DNA from: JACDAL01 sp035646635
GTDB lineage: Bacteria; Actinomycetota; CADDZG01; WHSQ01
Length of the DNA: 21,805 bases
Assembly: GCA_035646635.1 (NCBI GenBank)
Contig: DASRPA010000087.1
Coordinates: 1-21,805 of the forward strand
Direction of reading: 5' to 3'
Positions 1 through 7,229 of this stretch are shown here, one piece after another (position 1 is the first letter of the stretch; each line of letters begins with the position of its first letter). The position numbers were made by a program, and so were the translations under genes. A model generated the notes under the pieces. That model worked only from the letters and a program-made list of their open reading frames with translations, searched no databases and was not told where the DNA came from.

Positions 1-1256
1 TTCATGTGCAGCCGTTCCGCCACCAACGGACGCTCCTGCGCGGGATCGAAGACCACCACGTCGGCGTCCGAGCCGGCGGCCAACTCGCCCTTGCGGGGGT
101 GGAGGCCGAACAGCTTTGCGGGGGCCGTGCAACAACGATCGACCCACGCCTCGGGTGTGAGGCGGCCCTCGACCACCTGTTGATAGATGAGCGCGAGACG
201 AGTTTCGATCCCGGGAAGTCCGCCGGGGATGCCGGTGAAGTCCGCCCAACCCTCTCCGGAGAGCCCTAGGTCCTTGTCCGCCTGCGTGAACGGGCAGTGG
301 TCGGTCGCCACCACCTGGAGGTGGCCCCGAGCGAGGCCCTCCCACAGCTCCTCGGAGTGCTGCGGGTCGCGCAACGGCGGCGCGCACACGAAGCGGGCTG
401 CCTCCGAGGAAAGGCCCTCGTAGCGATCGGCCGACAGGTAGAGGTACTGAGGGCAGGTCTCGGCGAAAAACGGCTGCCCTGCCTCCTGCGCGCTGCGCAC
501 CTCGGCGAGCGCATCGGCGCTCGAGAGATGGACCGCGTAGCAGGCGCTCTGGGCCTCCGCTGCCATCCGCACTGCGCGCACGACGGCGTCGGCCTCTGCA
601 CTCGGGGGTCGGGACCATGCATGCCAGCGCGGTTCTGTGCGGTCGGAAGCAAGCGCCTCTGCTCGCAGCCGGGCCACCGTGGCGTCGTCTTCGCAGTGCA
701 GGCAGACGAGACAACCTCGCTCACCGGCCGCCTTCAGGACCGAGGCGATGACGTCGTCAGACACCATCAGGCGCTCGGGGTAGGTCATGTAGAGCTTGAA
801 GCTCGTGACCCCGGCCTCCGACATCTCGTCGACGACATCTTCGGCGGAGGCCCTCAGCTCGGTGAGCGACATGTGGAAGCCGTAGTCGATCACCGACCTG
901 CCGTGGGCTTTGGCGTGCCATGTCGCCAGTCCCTGAGCCACGGACTCACCCCGGTATGCAGTAGCGAAATCGAGCACGGTGGTCGTACCACCGCAGGCGG
1001 CCGCCCTGGTACCGCTGGTGAAGTCGTCCGCGGACCGAGTCGCCCCCACCTCCATATCGAGATGGGTGTGGACGTCGACTGCACCGGGGATCACGAGCTT
1101 GCCGGAAGCGTCTACGACCTCGCCTGGGAAGCCAGCCTCGGATCCGGAGGGGCCCACGAACGAGATGCGTTCGCCATCGATGAATACGTCCGCCGCTTCT
1201 ATGCCGGTCGAGCGAACGACGGTTCCGTTCCTGATCACCACCGATCCTGAAACCAT
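1..1256 (-). CDS. hydA: Dihydropyrimidinase / D-hydantoinase (3' end cut by window edge)
   Basis: Cyclic amidohydrolase that opens hydantoin or dihydropyrimidine-type rings. I translated it directly from the minus strand: 418 codons from the ATG at 1256 remain open to the left edge, and the family is usually about 460 residues. Visible metal-site residues are H63 and H65 (VDVHTHLD), K154 (SFKLYM, the carboxylated Lys), H187 (CLHCED), H243 (AVHLSS) and D319 (VATDHC), which keep the family order and spacing. The C-terminal PAKLFGLHPRKG and GSDADVVVFDP motifs are also typical. The start is uncertain: GGAG abuts the ATG directly, and an in-frame GTG two codons upstream (1262) has GGCGG before it. 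Substrate is not provable. Context with carbamate kinase and xanthine dehydrogenase genes suggests a role in purine or urate ring breakdown, as proposed for E. coli hyuA. Confidence 0.93.
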   Translation of the reverse strand, partial: MVSGSVVIRNGTVVRSTGIEAADVFIDGERISFVGPSGSEAGFPGEVVDASGKLVIPGAVDVHTHLDMEVGATRSADDFTSGTRAAACGGTTTVLDFATAYRGESVAQGLATWHAKAHGRSVIDYGFHMSLTELRASAEDVVDEMSEAGVTSFKLYMTYPERLMVSDDVIASVLKAAGERGCLVCLHCEDDATVARLRAEALASDRTEPRWHAWSRPPSAEADAVVRAVRMAAEAQSACYAVHLSSADALAEVRSAQEAGQPFFAETCPQYLYLSADRYEGLSSEAARFVCAPPLRDPQHSEELWEGLARGHLQVVATDHCPFTQADKDLGLSGEGWADFTGIPGGLPGIETRLALIYQQVVEGRLTPEAWVDRCCTAPAKLFGLHPRKGELAAGSDADVVVFDPAQERPLVAERLHM

Positions 1257-1289
1257 CTCCACACGGTACCGCCGGACGATCGCTCGACT

Positions 1290-1330
1290 TTATCAAGCAC
1301 AGCCCTGCTCACCGGGGCTCACGTTGATAA
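1290..1330. promoter_or_regulatory. Inverted repeat between hydantoinase and lipoprotein genes
   Basis: TTATCAA (1290-1296) and TTGATAA (1324-1330) form perfect 7-base arms. A second pair, AGCCC (1301-1305) and GGGCT (1315-1319), is nested inside. It lies 34 bases upstream of the hydantoinase ATG and 9 bases past the lipoprotein end. It could be an operator for the former, a terminator for the latter, or both. No T-tract follows on the minus strand. Confidence 0.4.
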
Positions 1331-1339
1331 GATCAGTTG

Positions 1340-1747
1340 CTACCCCACTTTGCGCAAAGCTCCTGCATCGAACGCGGGACAGTGGGCGCGATATCCATTC
1401 GGGCGATGAATGGGCTTGTCCACATTCCATCGAACGGACTGACCGGGCTCTACCTCGCTTGCAAAAAGCAGGCTGATAACCGAGTTGGAACGCTGCACTC
1501 CGGTCAACCTGATAGTGCAATTCGTATCTGCAGTCCTCTTGCCGACGTTCGTCACGACGATTCTCACCTTGGTACAGGGTGTGCTCTCGCACCTCTCGGT
1601 GGAGCCTGGTGGTCTGAACGTGACCGACACCTCGAACCGGGTGATCCCCGTGGGACTGACCTTCTGGGTATCTTCCCCACAGCTCGACAAGCCCGCCCCG
1701 ACGACAAATGCAGCAACGAGCAGCGCCGGAACCTTCACTCTCAACAC
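1340..1747 (-). CDS. Putative lipoprotein of unknown function
   Basis: A 135-residue protein. Its N-terminus is a short basic stretch, a hydrophobic segment (about residues 6-20) and a lipobox ending LSSC, with C23 as the likely lipidated cysteine. It is therefore predicted to be exported and anchored to the outer face of the membrane. The mature part has three further cysteine-containing stretches (around CESTPCTK, TNCTI and AHCPAF), so disulfides are possible. I recognise no family; the even alternation of Val/Thr/Arg in the middle suggests a beta-sandwich, but that is a guess. The start used is the GTG at 1747; no clear ribosome site precedes it, and the GTG at 1738 is an alternative. It follows the M15 peptidase gene by 27 bases on the same strand, so the two are probably co-transcribed. 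Confidence 0.7.
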   Translation of the reverse strand: MLRVKVPALLVAAFVVGAGLSSCGEDTQKVSPTGITRFEVSVTFRPPGSTERCESTPCTKVRIVVTNVGKRTADTNCTIRLTGVQRSNSVISLLFASEVEPGQSVRWNVDKPIHRPNGYRAHCPAFDAGALRKVG

Positions 1748-1774
1748 GAAACTGATGTCAGTGCCACGCCTTGC

Positions 1775-2467
1775 TCAGCCCCCTACGAGCTTATCGAGGT
1801 ACCAGTCGCGCGGCGCACCGTCGGCCCGGTAGCGATGCCGGATCTGCGCCGGGGTCAGGTGGGTCTCGAAGTGCATGGGATCGGGGCGATCCCAGTCACC
1901 TCCCCACTCGCCGCCCTCGGCCTCCCATTGCCGAACAACCGCCTCCGGCATGTCGCCGGCCGTCCCGAGAGGATTAGCGAGAGCGTTGATGTCAATTGCT
2001 ATGCCAAACGCATGGTTCGACTTCAGGCCAGACCCTCGCACGTTGCGGTTCTCATAGCTCCAATCATCGAGCTCCCCTGCGGCTACCGCGGCAGAGTACT
2101 CGGGAGCGCGCGCTTCGAAGAGTCGTTCCAGGCGCAGGAAATGGCGGTTTGCAGCGCGATGGACGAACATGCTTCGGCCGAGGAACTCGATCTTCAAGAC
2201 GTTTCGGCCTAGGAACCCGCGCTTCTGGGCATTGCCGTAGTGCTCGAGCGCCCAGTCAGGCGTACCAGGAACCTTCTCGGGCATGGGTGCAGGGGATTCC
2301 TCACCACCCCGCAACAACCACGCGCCCACTATGAAGACGAGCAGCACAGCACCGCCGATGGCCGCCCATCGCCGTGCAACTGTTGGTCCCGAAGGCCTGC
2401 GGGACGGCGGAACGGGCCGCGTCGCTGAGCTCTCAGAAGGCGGATACAGCTCAGTTGATTGATTCAT
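1775..2467 (-). CDS. Membrane-anchored M15-family peptidase (D-Ala-D-Ala carboxypeptidase type)
   Basis: Predicted zinc peptidase of the M15 (VanY/endolysin-like) group acting on cell-wall peptide stems. From the ATG at 2467 it has 230 residues: a Pro/Ser-rich cytoplasmic N-terminus, one transmembrane segment (about residues 34-52) and an extracellular catalytic domain. Zinc-site residues are visible as SNHAFGIAID (H152, D159) and PMHFE (H199), the M15 signature. The open frame extends upstream to 2578, but that extension reads through a palindromic repeat. The internal ATG is preferred because it starts just before the TM-anchored domain and has GGAG 11 bases upstream. It probably forms a two-gene unit with the downstream lipoprotein gene. 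Cell-wall remodelling is the likely role; substrate and essentiality cannot be judged. Confidence 0.88.
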   Translation of the reverse strand: MNQSTELYPPSESSATRPVPPSRRPSGPTVARRWAAIGGAVLLVFIVGAWLLRGGEESPAPMPEKVPGTPDWALEHYGNAQKRGFLGRNVLKIEFLGRSMFVHRAANRHFLRLERLFEARAPEYSAAVAAGELDDWSYENRNVRGSGLKSNHAFGIAIDINALANPLGTAGDMPEAVVRQWEAEGGEWGGDWDRPDPMHFETHLTPAQIRHRYRADGAPRDWYLDKLVGG

Positions 2468-2482
2468 AGTGGCCCATTCTCC

Positions 2483-2531
2483 GTCGAGTGGTGGATAAAG
2501 GTTGCTCTGCAACCACTGACCACCACTCGGC
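2483..2531 (+). repeat. 49-base nested palindrome, copy A
   Basis: Outer arms are GTCGAGTGGTGG (2483-2494) and CCACCACTCGGC (2520-2531), pairing over 11 of 12 positions. Inside is a perfect hairpin, GGTTGC (2500-2505), loop TCT, GCAACC (2509-2514). It lies 15 bases upstream of the M15 peptidase ATG and 44 bases past the end of the beta-propeller gene. The same 49-base layout recurs at 4769, 11805 and 19577, always in this orientation. Confidence 0.85.
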
Positions 2532-2537
2532 GGCTCG

Positions 2538-2557
2538 GCACGGGGATGGGGTCGTGC
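2538..2557 (+). repeat. Second hairpin following palindrome copy A
   Basis: GCACG (2538-2542) and CGTGC (2553-2557) form a 5-base stem just after copy A, within a GGCTCGGCAC...GGAT...CGTGC block. Copy B has the same block (11867-11888), so the repeated unit is probably longer than 49 bases in these two copies. Confidence 0.5.
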
Positions 2558-2574
2558 ATTTCGCAGTGACCGTC

Positions 2575-3901
2575 TCACTCGGGCGGGCCGAATGCATGAA
2601 CCAAGCCGTCGGAGGTGGATACGAGGTAACCCCCTCCGGTGGGAACCAACCCGGTCGGTCCGGGAGCTTGGGATTCAAGTGGAAATGGTTTCCTGAACTC
2701 GATAGGAACGCTCCAAGTGACGCGGCCGCTTCGATCAATGTGGGCGACCGAGTCGTCTGCGACTGCCATCAAACCATCTCCCAGCACCAGCGTCTGACCT
2801 CCGTTTAGTAGTTCCACTCTCGGATCCAGCGAGACTCGTCGCCGGACACTGAAGTCACCCGCATTGAGCACGATCAAGTGATGGGGCCTTGGCCCAAATC
2901 CGGTTTCCAAGATGATCTCATTGCCGGCCGAGACAAAGGTGGAGACACCCGAACCGATTGTGGCGCCTTTGCGCTCAAAGATCTTGCGGCCGGAACGCAG
3001 CTTGAAGACACGAAACCAGCTGATGCCGGATTCGTTCTCCGCAAGAGTCAAAACTCGGTGGCCGGCTATCGTCACTGGGGAGAGGTCCCAGAAAGTGACG
3101 GGCGCAGAGAGCCTTGCCTGCGGGAAGAACCTGTCGGCGCCTGCGCTCCACAGCGGTTCGCCGTCGGCCAGCCGGAACGCCTCGATGCCGTTTGCGACAG
3201 TGACTACTGCGATGCCCTGGCTCACCGCCCCCAGCGGCCCGAATCCATAGTTGTCGGTAACAACCGCAGGCTCCTCGTGGCAGCGCTCCACACCAGTTCT
3301 CCGCCGTCGCCAATGAGCCAAAGATCGGTTCCGGTGACCGACGACCGGCGGATGCCGCGTCGCTGTCCAATAACCAGGACTCTGTCGCCGCTCGTGATCA
3401 GACCGAGCCCCTTGGTGTCCGTCGACCACGACCAGATTCGCTCGCCGGTTGTCTGCTCCAAAGCCTCTACCACGAGGTCGCGCTGCCTCTCGCGGATGTG
3501 TGCGAACAGCACAAGTTCCCGAAGGATGGCGGGGTTGGACGCCAGGAAAGTGTCGTCGGGGGAATGACTCCACTGCTCCACTGCTCCTCCCCCCTGCTGT
3601 CGAGAGCGAACAGGGAATCATCGGACACGAAGATGCGTCCACCGGAGATTACGGGAGGCGAAAACCCGGTCGGCAGGAAGTCGCCGCCAGAGAACGACCA
3701 GTAATGCACCAGCGGCGGGCCGGGTTGCTCGACTCGAAGATCGGAGTGGTCGGGTGTGTCCCCGTGCTGCGACCACGATATCGTGAGAGGCAGCCGCTCG
3801 CCGGGCCCCGCGTCGGGGGGACCTGTGTCACACGCCGAAACGGTCACCATGAAGATCAGGAGAGCCACGACAACGCGGCTGCCGGATCGCATACTCCTCA
3901 A
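2575..3901 (-). pseudogene. Frameshifted PQQ-type beta-propeller lipoprotein
   Basis: Read across three frames, this is one protein of about 440 residues: a signal peptide with lipobox VSAC (C24), then PQQ-like beta-propeller repeats. Repeat motifs include ALDSRGEEQWS, EQTTGERIWSW, LWLIGDGGELVWSA, AFRLADGEPLWSAG and HIDRSGRVTWSVP. Such proteins are exported scaffolds or quinoprotein-like enzymes; the ligand is unknown. The first break is at 3571-3586, where CACTGCTC is present twice in tandem. Removing one copy restores RGEEQWSHSPDDTF without a gap. The second break is near 3275-3290, where the frame moves as if one base were lost (VWSAA to EEPAVV). The start used is the TTG at 3901, with AAAGGA 7 bases upstream; the ATG at 3892 has its AGGAG only 1 base away. 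It may be a true pseudogene or carry sequence errors, but the clean 8-base duplication favours a real mutation. Confidence 0.8.
3571..3586. repeat. 8-base tandem duplication causing a frameshift
   Basis: CACTGCTC occurs at 3571-3578 and again at 3579-3586. Eight is not a multiple of three, so the duplication shifts the beta-propeller reading frame. Collapsing it to one copy rejoins the two frames exactly. Confidence 0.8.
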
Positions 3902-4157
3902 TTAAACGTCCTTTGAGGCACTCGGACCATGGGGACGAGTGACCAGATAGGCAGCGGAGATGCCGATTTCATGATCGCTATGTCGTCCTTCCGCTCGAGA
4001 GCGAGAACATCACCAACAGGCAACAGCGGGGGCTCTTTCGTCGCCCGATGAGCGATCCCTGGAACTCTGAGCCTCTGACCACCTCACGGGTGGTCACAGC
4101 GACAAAGTTCGGCCTATTACATCCTTTTGACGCTCGCCGTCGGTCGGTGTCGTCCGC

Positions 4158-4478
4158 CTAGCGACTTTTTCCGGAGCGGCGAGAGCCGCTTTCGTTCTCC
4201 TTCCACGCCGGCTCGGCCGAGCCGTGCAACACAACGGGGTCCATGTCGGCCCCGTTGGGCCACACGATAGTTCCGAGCTCATGGTCGACTCTCACCTGGG
4301 CGAAAAGGGCCGGGTCGTCACGGAGCGGTTCGAAAACCGGACCCCACAGGTTCCCTTCGAGATCGAGCTCACGGCTCGTCCCGTCACTAAAGGAGAGGCG
4401 AAGAACGAAGTCCCTCACCACCTCCACCGAGATCACGCTCGCCGGCTCACCGTTCGCCGCCAATAACCTCTCCTTCAC
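4158..4478 (-). CDS. DUF2442 domain protein
   Basis: A 106-residue protein with the DUF2442 pattern: VEVVRDFVLRLSFSDGTSRELDL at the N-terminus, then a short linker with FEPLRDDPALFAQVRVD, and the family ending TIVWPNGADMDPVVLH. The tail after residue about 90 is charged and poorly conserved. The family is small, has no established biochemical role, and is commonly found next to DUF4160 genes; a toxin-antitoxin-like partnership has been suspected, which I treat as inference. Here the DUF4160 partner lies directly upstream with a GTGA stop/start overlap (4475-4478), but that partner is broken. The GTG at 4478 has no obvious ribosome site. A TTG at 4463 with AAGGAG six bases upstream is an alternative start. 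Confidence 0.85.
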   Translation of the reverse strand: MKERLLAANGEPASVISVEVVRDFVLRLSFSDGTSRELDLEGNLWGPVFEPLRDDPALFAQVRVDHELGTIVWPNGADMDPVVLHGSAEPAWKENESGSRRSGKSR

Positions 4479-4731
4479 GCCAGCGGTTCAATTCTAATCA
4501 GCGGTTGTCCGGCGCGCACACGTTTCCAGTTGGCGCGGAAGTCGTCCTGGTACAGGGTGGCCCACTCGTCGATGAGTCGCAGAGCCCTGGGTGGCAGCCC
4601 TTGGTCCATGGAGCGAGTAGATCAATATGCGAGCTGTGTGTGCTCGCCGAACGTGGCGTGGAAATGCGGCGGGTTGTGATCGTCGAAAAACATCGAGCTC
4701 ACGATGCCTAGAAGGCACTGATCCTGAGCAT
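4475..4731 (-). pseudogene. Degenerate DUF4160 gene
   Basis: Reading from the ATG at 4731 gives MLRISAF, then a stop where the family has Tyr-Gly. After a one-base shift (near 4709-4711) it continues as GIVSSMFFDDHNPPHFHATFGEHT, the DUF4160 signature. At 4635-4642 the minus strand has CACACACA. Removing one CA unit gives EHTARILIYSL, whereas the present sequence hits a TGA. Near 4598-4611 the frame shifts again to GLPPRALRLIDEWATLYQDDFRANW and ends PLIRIEPLA. That makes three lesions, so this is a pseudogene or very poor sequence. Function of the intact family is unknown; it normally pairs with DUF2442, which follows here with a 4-base overlap and appears intact. Confidence 0.75.
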
Positions 4732-4768
4732 ATCCAAACCGTATCGAGCAGCTACGACAGAACCAATC

Positions 4769-4817
4769 GCCGAGTCAGGGTAAGGGTTGCTTTCACGACC
4801 TCTGGAGTCCACTCGGC
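4769..4817 (+). repeat. 49-base nested palindrome, copy D (degenerate)
   Basis: Same 49-base length as the other copies, beginning GCCGAGT and ending ACTCGGC, with a TAAGGGTTGC...CACGACC core matching the inner hairpin of the others. The middle of the outer stem has decayed (CAGGG against AGTCC). Like copy B at 11805, it is followed by TAGGAT and then a GTGAAGGAG start region of a carbamate kinase gene, so it was copied together with that gene's 5' end. Confidence 0.7.
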
Positions 4818-4847
4818 CCGGTTGAACGGGTGCTCTAGGATCGGGTG

Positions 4848-5015
4848 GTGAAGGAGCCTGCGAACCACGACGCTCCCGTCACCGTCATAGCCCGCGGCGG
4901 TCACGCCATCTCCCGCATTAGGTGGGGAGCCGTCCGTAGCGGCTCAGTTCGAGCCATGCGAGCCACCGTCGAGCACCTCATGCCGGTCATCGCATCCTTA
5001 CACCAGACGACTGGT
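4848..5015 (+). pseudogene. Truncated 5' fragment of a carbamate kinase gene
   Basis: From the GTG at 4848 the reading MKEPANHDAPVTVIARGG, then HAISRI, and later MRATVEHLMPVIAS, matches the N-terminus of the intact carbamate kinase at 11889. By eye about four in five bases agree over 4848-5015 against 11889-12068. Relative to the intact gene it has a 12-base deletion near the start, one extra base and one missing base that compensate in the middle, and a Leu-to-Arg change in the ALGG nucleotide-binding motif. Similarity stops near ACTGGT at about 5015, and the frame ends at 5039. Upstream similarity extends through palindrome copy D. It cannot encode a working enzyme. It is a partial duplicate and marks one end of a segment flanked by direct repeats. 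Confidence 0.85.
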
Positions 5016-5035
5016 GGATGGGGCGCGACGAGGTG

Positions 5036-6133
5036 CTAGGGCGACCGGTCGTTCAGACTGCTCGCCGTGATGTGCTTAGCAATGTGCTCGGCGTCCTTCC
5101 CAACCCCGCCGATCAGCGACGAGGTCAACGCATAGAGAAAGAACCTACCAACGAAGTACAGGCCGGGTTGAGCCGGCACCACCCCGCGTTCGTGCACCGG
5201 CCCTCCGACCTCGTCGAATACCGGGAGATCGATCCAGTCGAAGTCCGGCCGGAAGCCCGTGCACCAGATCACGTTCGACACGTCCATAGCCTGTCCGTCC
5301 TCGAGCGTCGGAGAGCCGTCCCGAGCCCCAATCGTCCGTGGCACTCGCCCGATGCCGGCAGCAGCGAGATCCTTCGGCTGGGCCCGTTCGAGCGGCGCTC
5401 CGACAAACAGGACCTTCGGTCTGACCTTCCGGCCGATCGGCGTCTTCACCGTCAGAATGCGCGAGCCGACGAACCAGATAATCGGTGTGAGCATCCGGTC
5501 CCACACGGTCTCGAGACGCCACGGTAGGTGTCCCGTTTCCCTGCCCGATAGCCAGGTCGGGTGACTACGAGACACATCGAGGGCGATCTCGGCCCCCGAG
5601 TTGCCCGCGCCCACGACCAGGACACCCCCCTCCCGCAACTGGGAGGGCTTCCTGTACTCGGTGGAATGCAGCTGCAGGATGCCATGATCGAGCTCGGGGG
5701 AGAAGACGGGAATCCGGGGGGTGTGGTAGGCGCCCGACGCGACCACAACGTTGTCTGCCTCGAACCGGTGGGCATCGGATGTCGCTATGTACCGGTCCCC
5801 TCTCCTGGAGAGCCCGTCCACGCAGACGCCGGTTCGCACTGGAAGATCGAATCGCTCCGCGTAGATCTCGAGGTAGTCGGCCGCCTCATCCTTCGTCGGG
5901 TACGACCAAGCCGGTGCCGGGAAGGACCAGCCCGGCAGCCCGTCGTAGCGAGCCTGGGTGAACAGGCGGAGCGAGTCCCAGCGCTTGCGCCAGGAATCAC
6001 CGATTCGCTCGTTTTCCTCCAGGATCACGAACGGCCGATCTCGCCTCGCCAGGTGGTAGCCAACCGCTAGGCCCGCCTGCCCGCCGCCGATGATCACGGT
6101 CTCGAAACGCTCTGAGGCGCCGGCGCCGTCCAT
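5036..6133 (-). CDS. Flavin-containing monooxygenase-like NAD(P)/FAD oxidoreductase
   Basis: Two-dinucleotide-binding flavoprotein of the CzcO/FMO-like group (COG2072). Numbered from the upstream ATG at 6151 (371 residues), it has an FAD-binding Rossmann motif GGGQAG (22-27), RIGDSWRKRWDSLRLFT typical of the group, an NAD(P)H-binding motif GAGNSG (181-186), and CTGFRPDFDWID near residue 300, the conserved Thr-Gly motif before the C-terminal FAD contacts. The family hydroxylates small organic substrates or oxidises ketones and sulfides; the substrate here is unknown. I chose the ATG at 6133 (365 residues) because GAGAGG lies 6 bases upstream. The ATG at 6151 has AAGGAGG directly abutting it with no spacer. 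It follows the alpha/beta-hydrolase gene closely on the same strand and is probably co-transcribed. Its 3' end lies just beyond the carbamate kinase fragment. Confidence 0.9.
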   Translation of the reverse strand: MDGAGASERFETVIIGGGQAGLAVGYHLARRDRPFVILEENERIGDSWRKRWDSLRLFTQARYDGLPGWSFPAPAWSYPTKDEAADYLEIYAERFDLPVRTGVCVDGLSRRGDRYIATSDAHRFEADNVVVASGAYHTPRIPVFSPELDHGILQLHSTEYRKPSQLREGGVLVVGAGNSGAEIALDVSRSHPTWLSGRETGHLPWRLETVWDRMLTPIIWFVGSRILTVKTPIGRKVRPKVLFVGAPLERAQPKDLAAAGIGRVPRTIGARDGSPTLEDGQAMDVSNVIWCTGFRPDFDWIDLPVFDEVGGPVHERGVVPAQPGLYFVGRFFLYALTSSLIGGVGKDAEHIAKHITASSLNDRSP

Positions 6134-6163
6134 CCTCTTCCTCTCTTTCATCCTCCTTGACCG

Positions 6164-7087
6164 TCACGAACCGTCGAGCGCGGGGTGCAGCGCACGGATA
6201 AACGCTTCCGGCTGCTCGGTGGCGGGATCATCGCGGGCGTTCTCGATCACGTGCAACGGCCATCCGTATCGGGAGCTCGCGGCTTCGGCGGTCCGCAAGC
6301 GCACCTGAAGGTCGTACCGCCCCCAGATCAGCGTCGTGGGAACAGTGATCCTGGCAAGGTCCGCCGGGGGTATCGCCGGCACCCCGAGCTGCGGCATGAG
6401 GGTGTGAAGAGCCGCCTTCATGCTGGGGCTGCGAGCACGGTCGAGGGCATACGCCTCGAGCGTCTCGAGGCGCTCACCCATCTGCTCACGCAACCCGTCC
6501 AAATCCACCATGCACTGCCGGAAGAGCCGCTCCTGCGTACGCTCCGTCGGTCGCGCAATGAATGGGATCAAGGCGAGGAGGAACCTCGGGGATGGCCGGA
6601 GCCGACCGAGGCCCAAGGTGTCCACCAGGACAAGCCCGCTGATTCTGTCCTTCTGGTCTCCGGCGAAGCGGGCTGCAACGGAGCCGCCCAGCAGATGCCC
6701 CACCAGCACCGGCGGTGACGGGCAGGTGTGCTCGATCAACTCGCCGAGCCACGCAAGAACGCGCTCGGCGTCAAGCGAGCCGTCGGTCACCTCAGAGGCC
6801 CCGTGGCCCGGCAAGTCGGGTGCGATCACCCGACGAGTTCTCACCAAGTCCGGGATCACCCGCATCCACGTGGCCGCGAACTCTCCTGCGCCGTGCAGGA
6901 GAACGACCGGCGGTCCGTCGCCACCCTCCAGCACGGCGGTTGAGACGCCGGCCAGGTCCAGCCGTCGCTCCGTGACCGGAAGCCCGGCCAATAGCCCCAC
7001 ACGAACGTCCTCGGCGGCGGGACGTTGAGTGCGCTTCGCTACTTGGCGCTTTGTTGTGCCTCTTTCCTCGACGCGCAACCTGCTCAT
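6164..7087 (-). CDS. Alpha/beta-hydrolase-fold protein lacking the canonical Ser-His pair
   Basis: A 307-residue alpha/beta-hydrolase fold protein. Features in order are the oxyanion-hole HGAG (65-68), DLPGHGAS (91-98), the nucleophile-elbow position VGHLLGG (129-135), a lid region about 155-240, WGRYD (255-259) with the acid, and ENARDDPATEQPEAF near the C-terminus. The elbow has Leu132 where hydrolases have Ser (GHSxGG), and the usual late His position reads Asp286. Both substitutions are visible in the sequence, so ordinary serine-esterase chemistry is unlikely. I have an impression that a related subfamily has Ala at the elbow and Asp late, which would make this a subfamily trait rather than decay; that needs an alignment. 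The start at 7087 has GAGGAG six bases upstream; the frame is open up to 7222. It heads a probable operon with the flavin monooxygenase. Confidence 0.88.
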   Translation of the reverse strand: MSRLRVEERGTTKRQVAKRTQRPAAEDVRVGLLAGLPVTERRLDLAGVSTAVLEGGDGPPVVLLHGAGEFAATWMRVIPDLVRTRRVIAPDLPGHGASEVTDGSLDAERVLAWLGELIEHTCPSPPVLVGHLLGGSVAARFAGDQKDRISGLVLVDTLGLGRLRPSPRFLLALIPFIARPTERTQERLFRQCMVDLDGLREQMGERLETLEAYALDRARSPSMKAALHTLMPQLGVPAIPPADLARITVPTTLIWGRYDLQVRLRTAEAASSRYGWPLHVIENARDDPATEQPEAFIRALHPALDGS

Positions 7088-7112
7088 GGTCTGCTCCTCG
7101 CTCACGTCCGGC

Positions 7113-7140
7113 CTTATATGAGAGACCTGCCTCATGTAAG
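7113..7140. promoter_or_regulatory. 28-base imperfect palindrome upstream of the hydrolase operon
   Basis: CTTATATGAG (7113-7122) and CTCATGTAAG (7131-7140) are inverted 10-base arms with one mismatch and an 8-base spacer. It lies 25 bases upstream of the hydrolase ATG, between that gene and the LuxR-type regulator gene. It looks like a dimeric repressor or activator site. The adjacent regulator is a natural candidate, but that is inference. Confidence 0.45.
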
Positions 7141-7229
7141 AGACATTAGGAGCCTGCGAGCAAGCCGCACATCGGTAAGACCACCCTTTCCGACAAAAGG
7201 TCGAGTGGGTAGTTTCCGCCATACCGTGA

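Noticed and set aside
297..1250. Plus-strand open frame of 317 codons
   Set aside because: Antisense to the hydantoinase, whose metal-site residues are all present on the minus strand.
1337..2212. Plus-strand open frame of 291 codons
   Set aside because: It covers the lipoprotein and M15 peptidase genes antisense; the minus-strand genes have a lipobox and zinc motifs.
2468..2578. Longer N-terminus for the M15 peptidase
   Set aside because: The extra codons read through palindrome copy A and show no family similarity.
7088..7222. Longer N-terminus for the alpha/beta-hydrolase
   Set aside because: It reads across the 28-base palindrome and has no ribosome site, while the ATG at 7087 has GAGGAG at ideal spacing.
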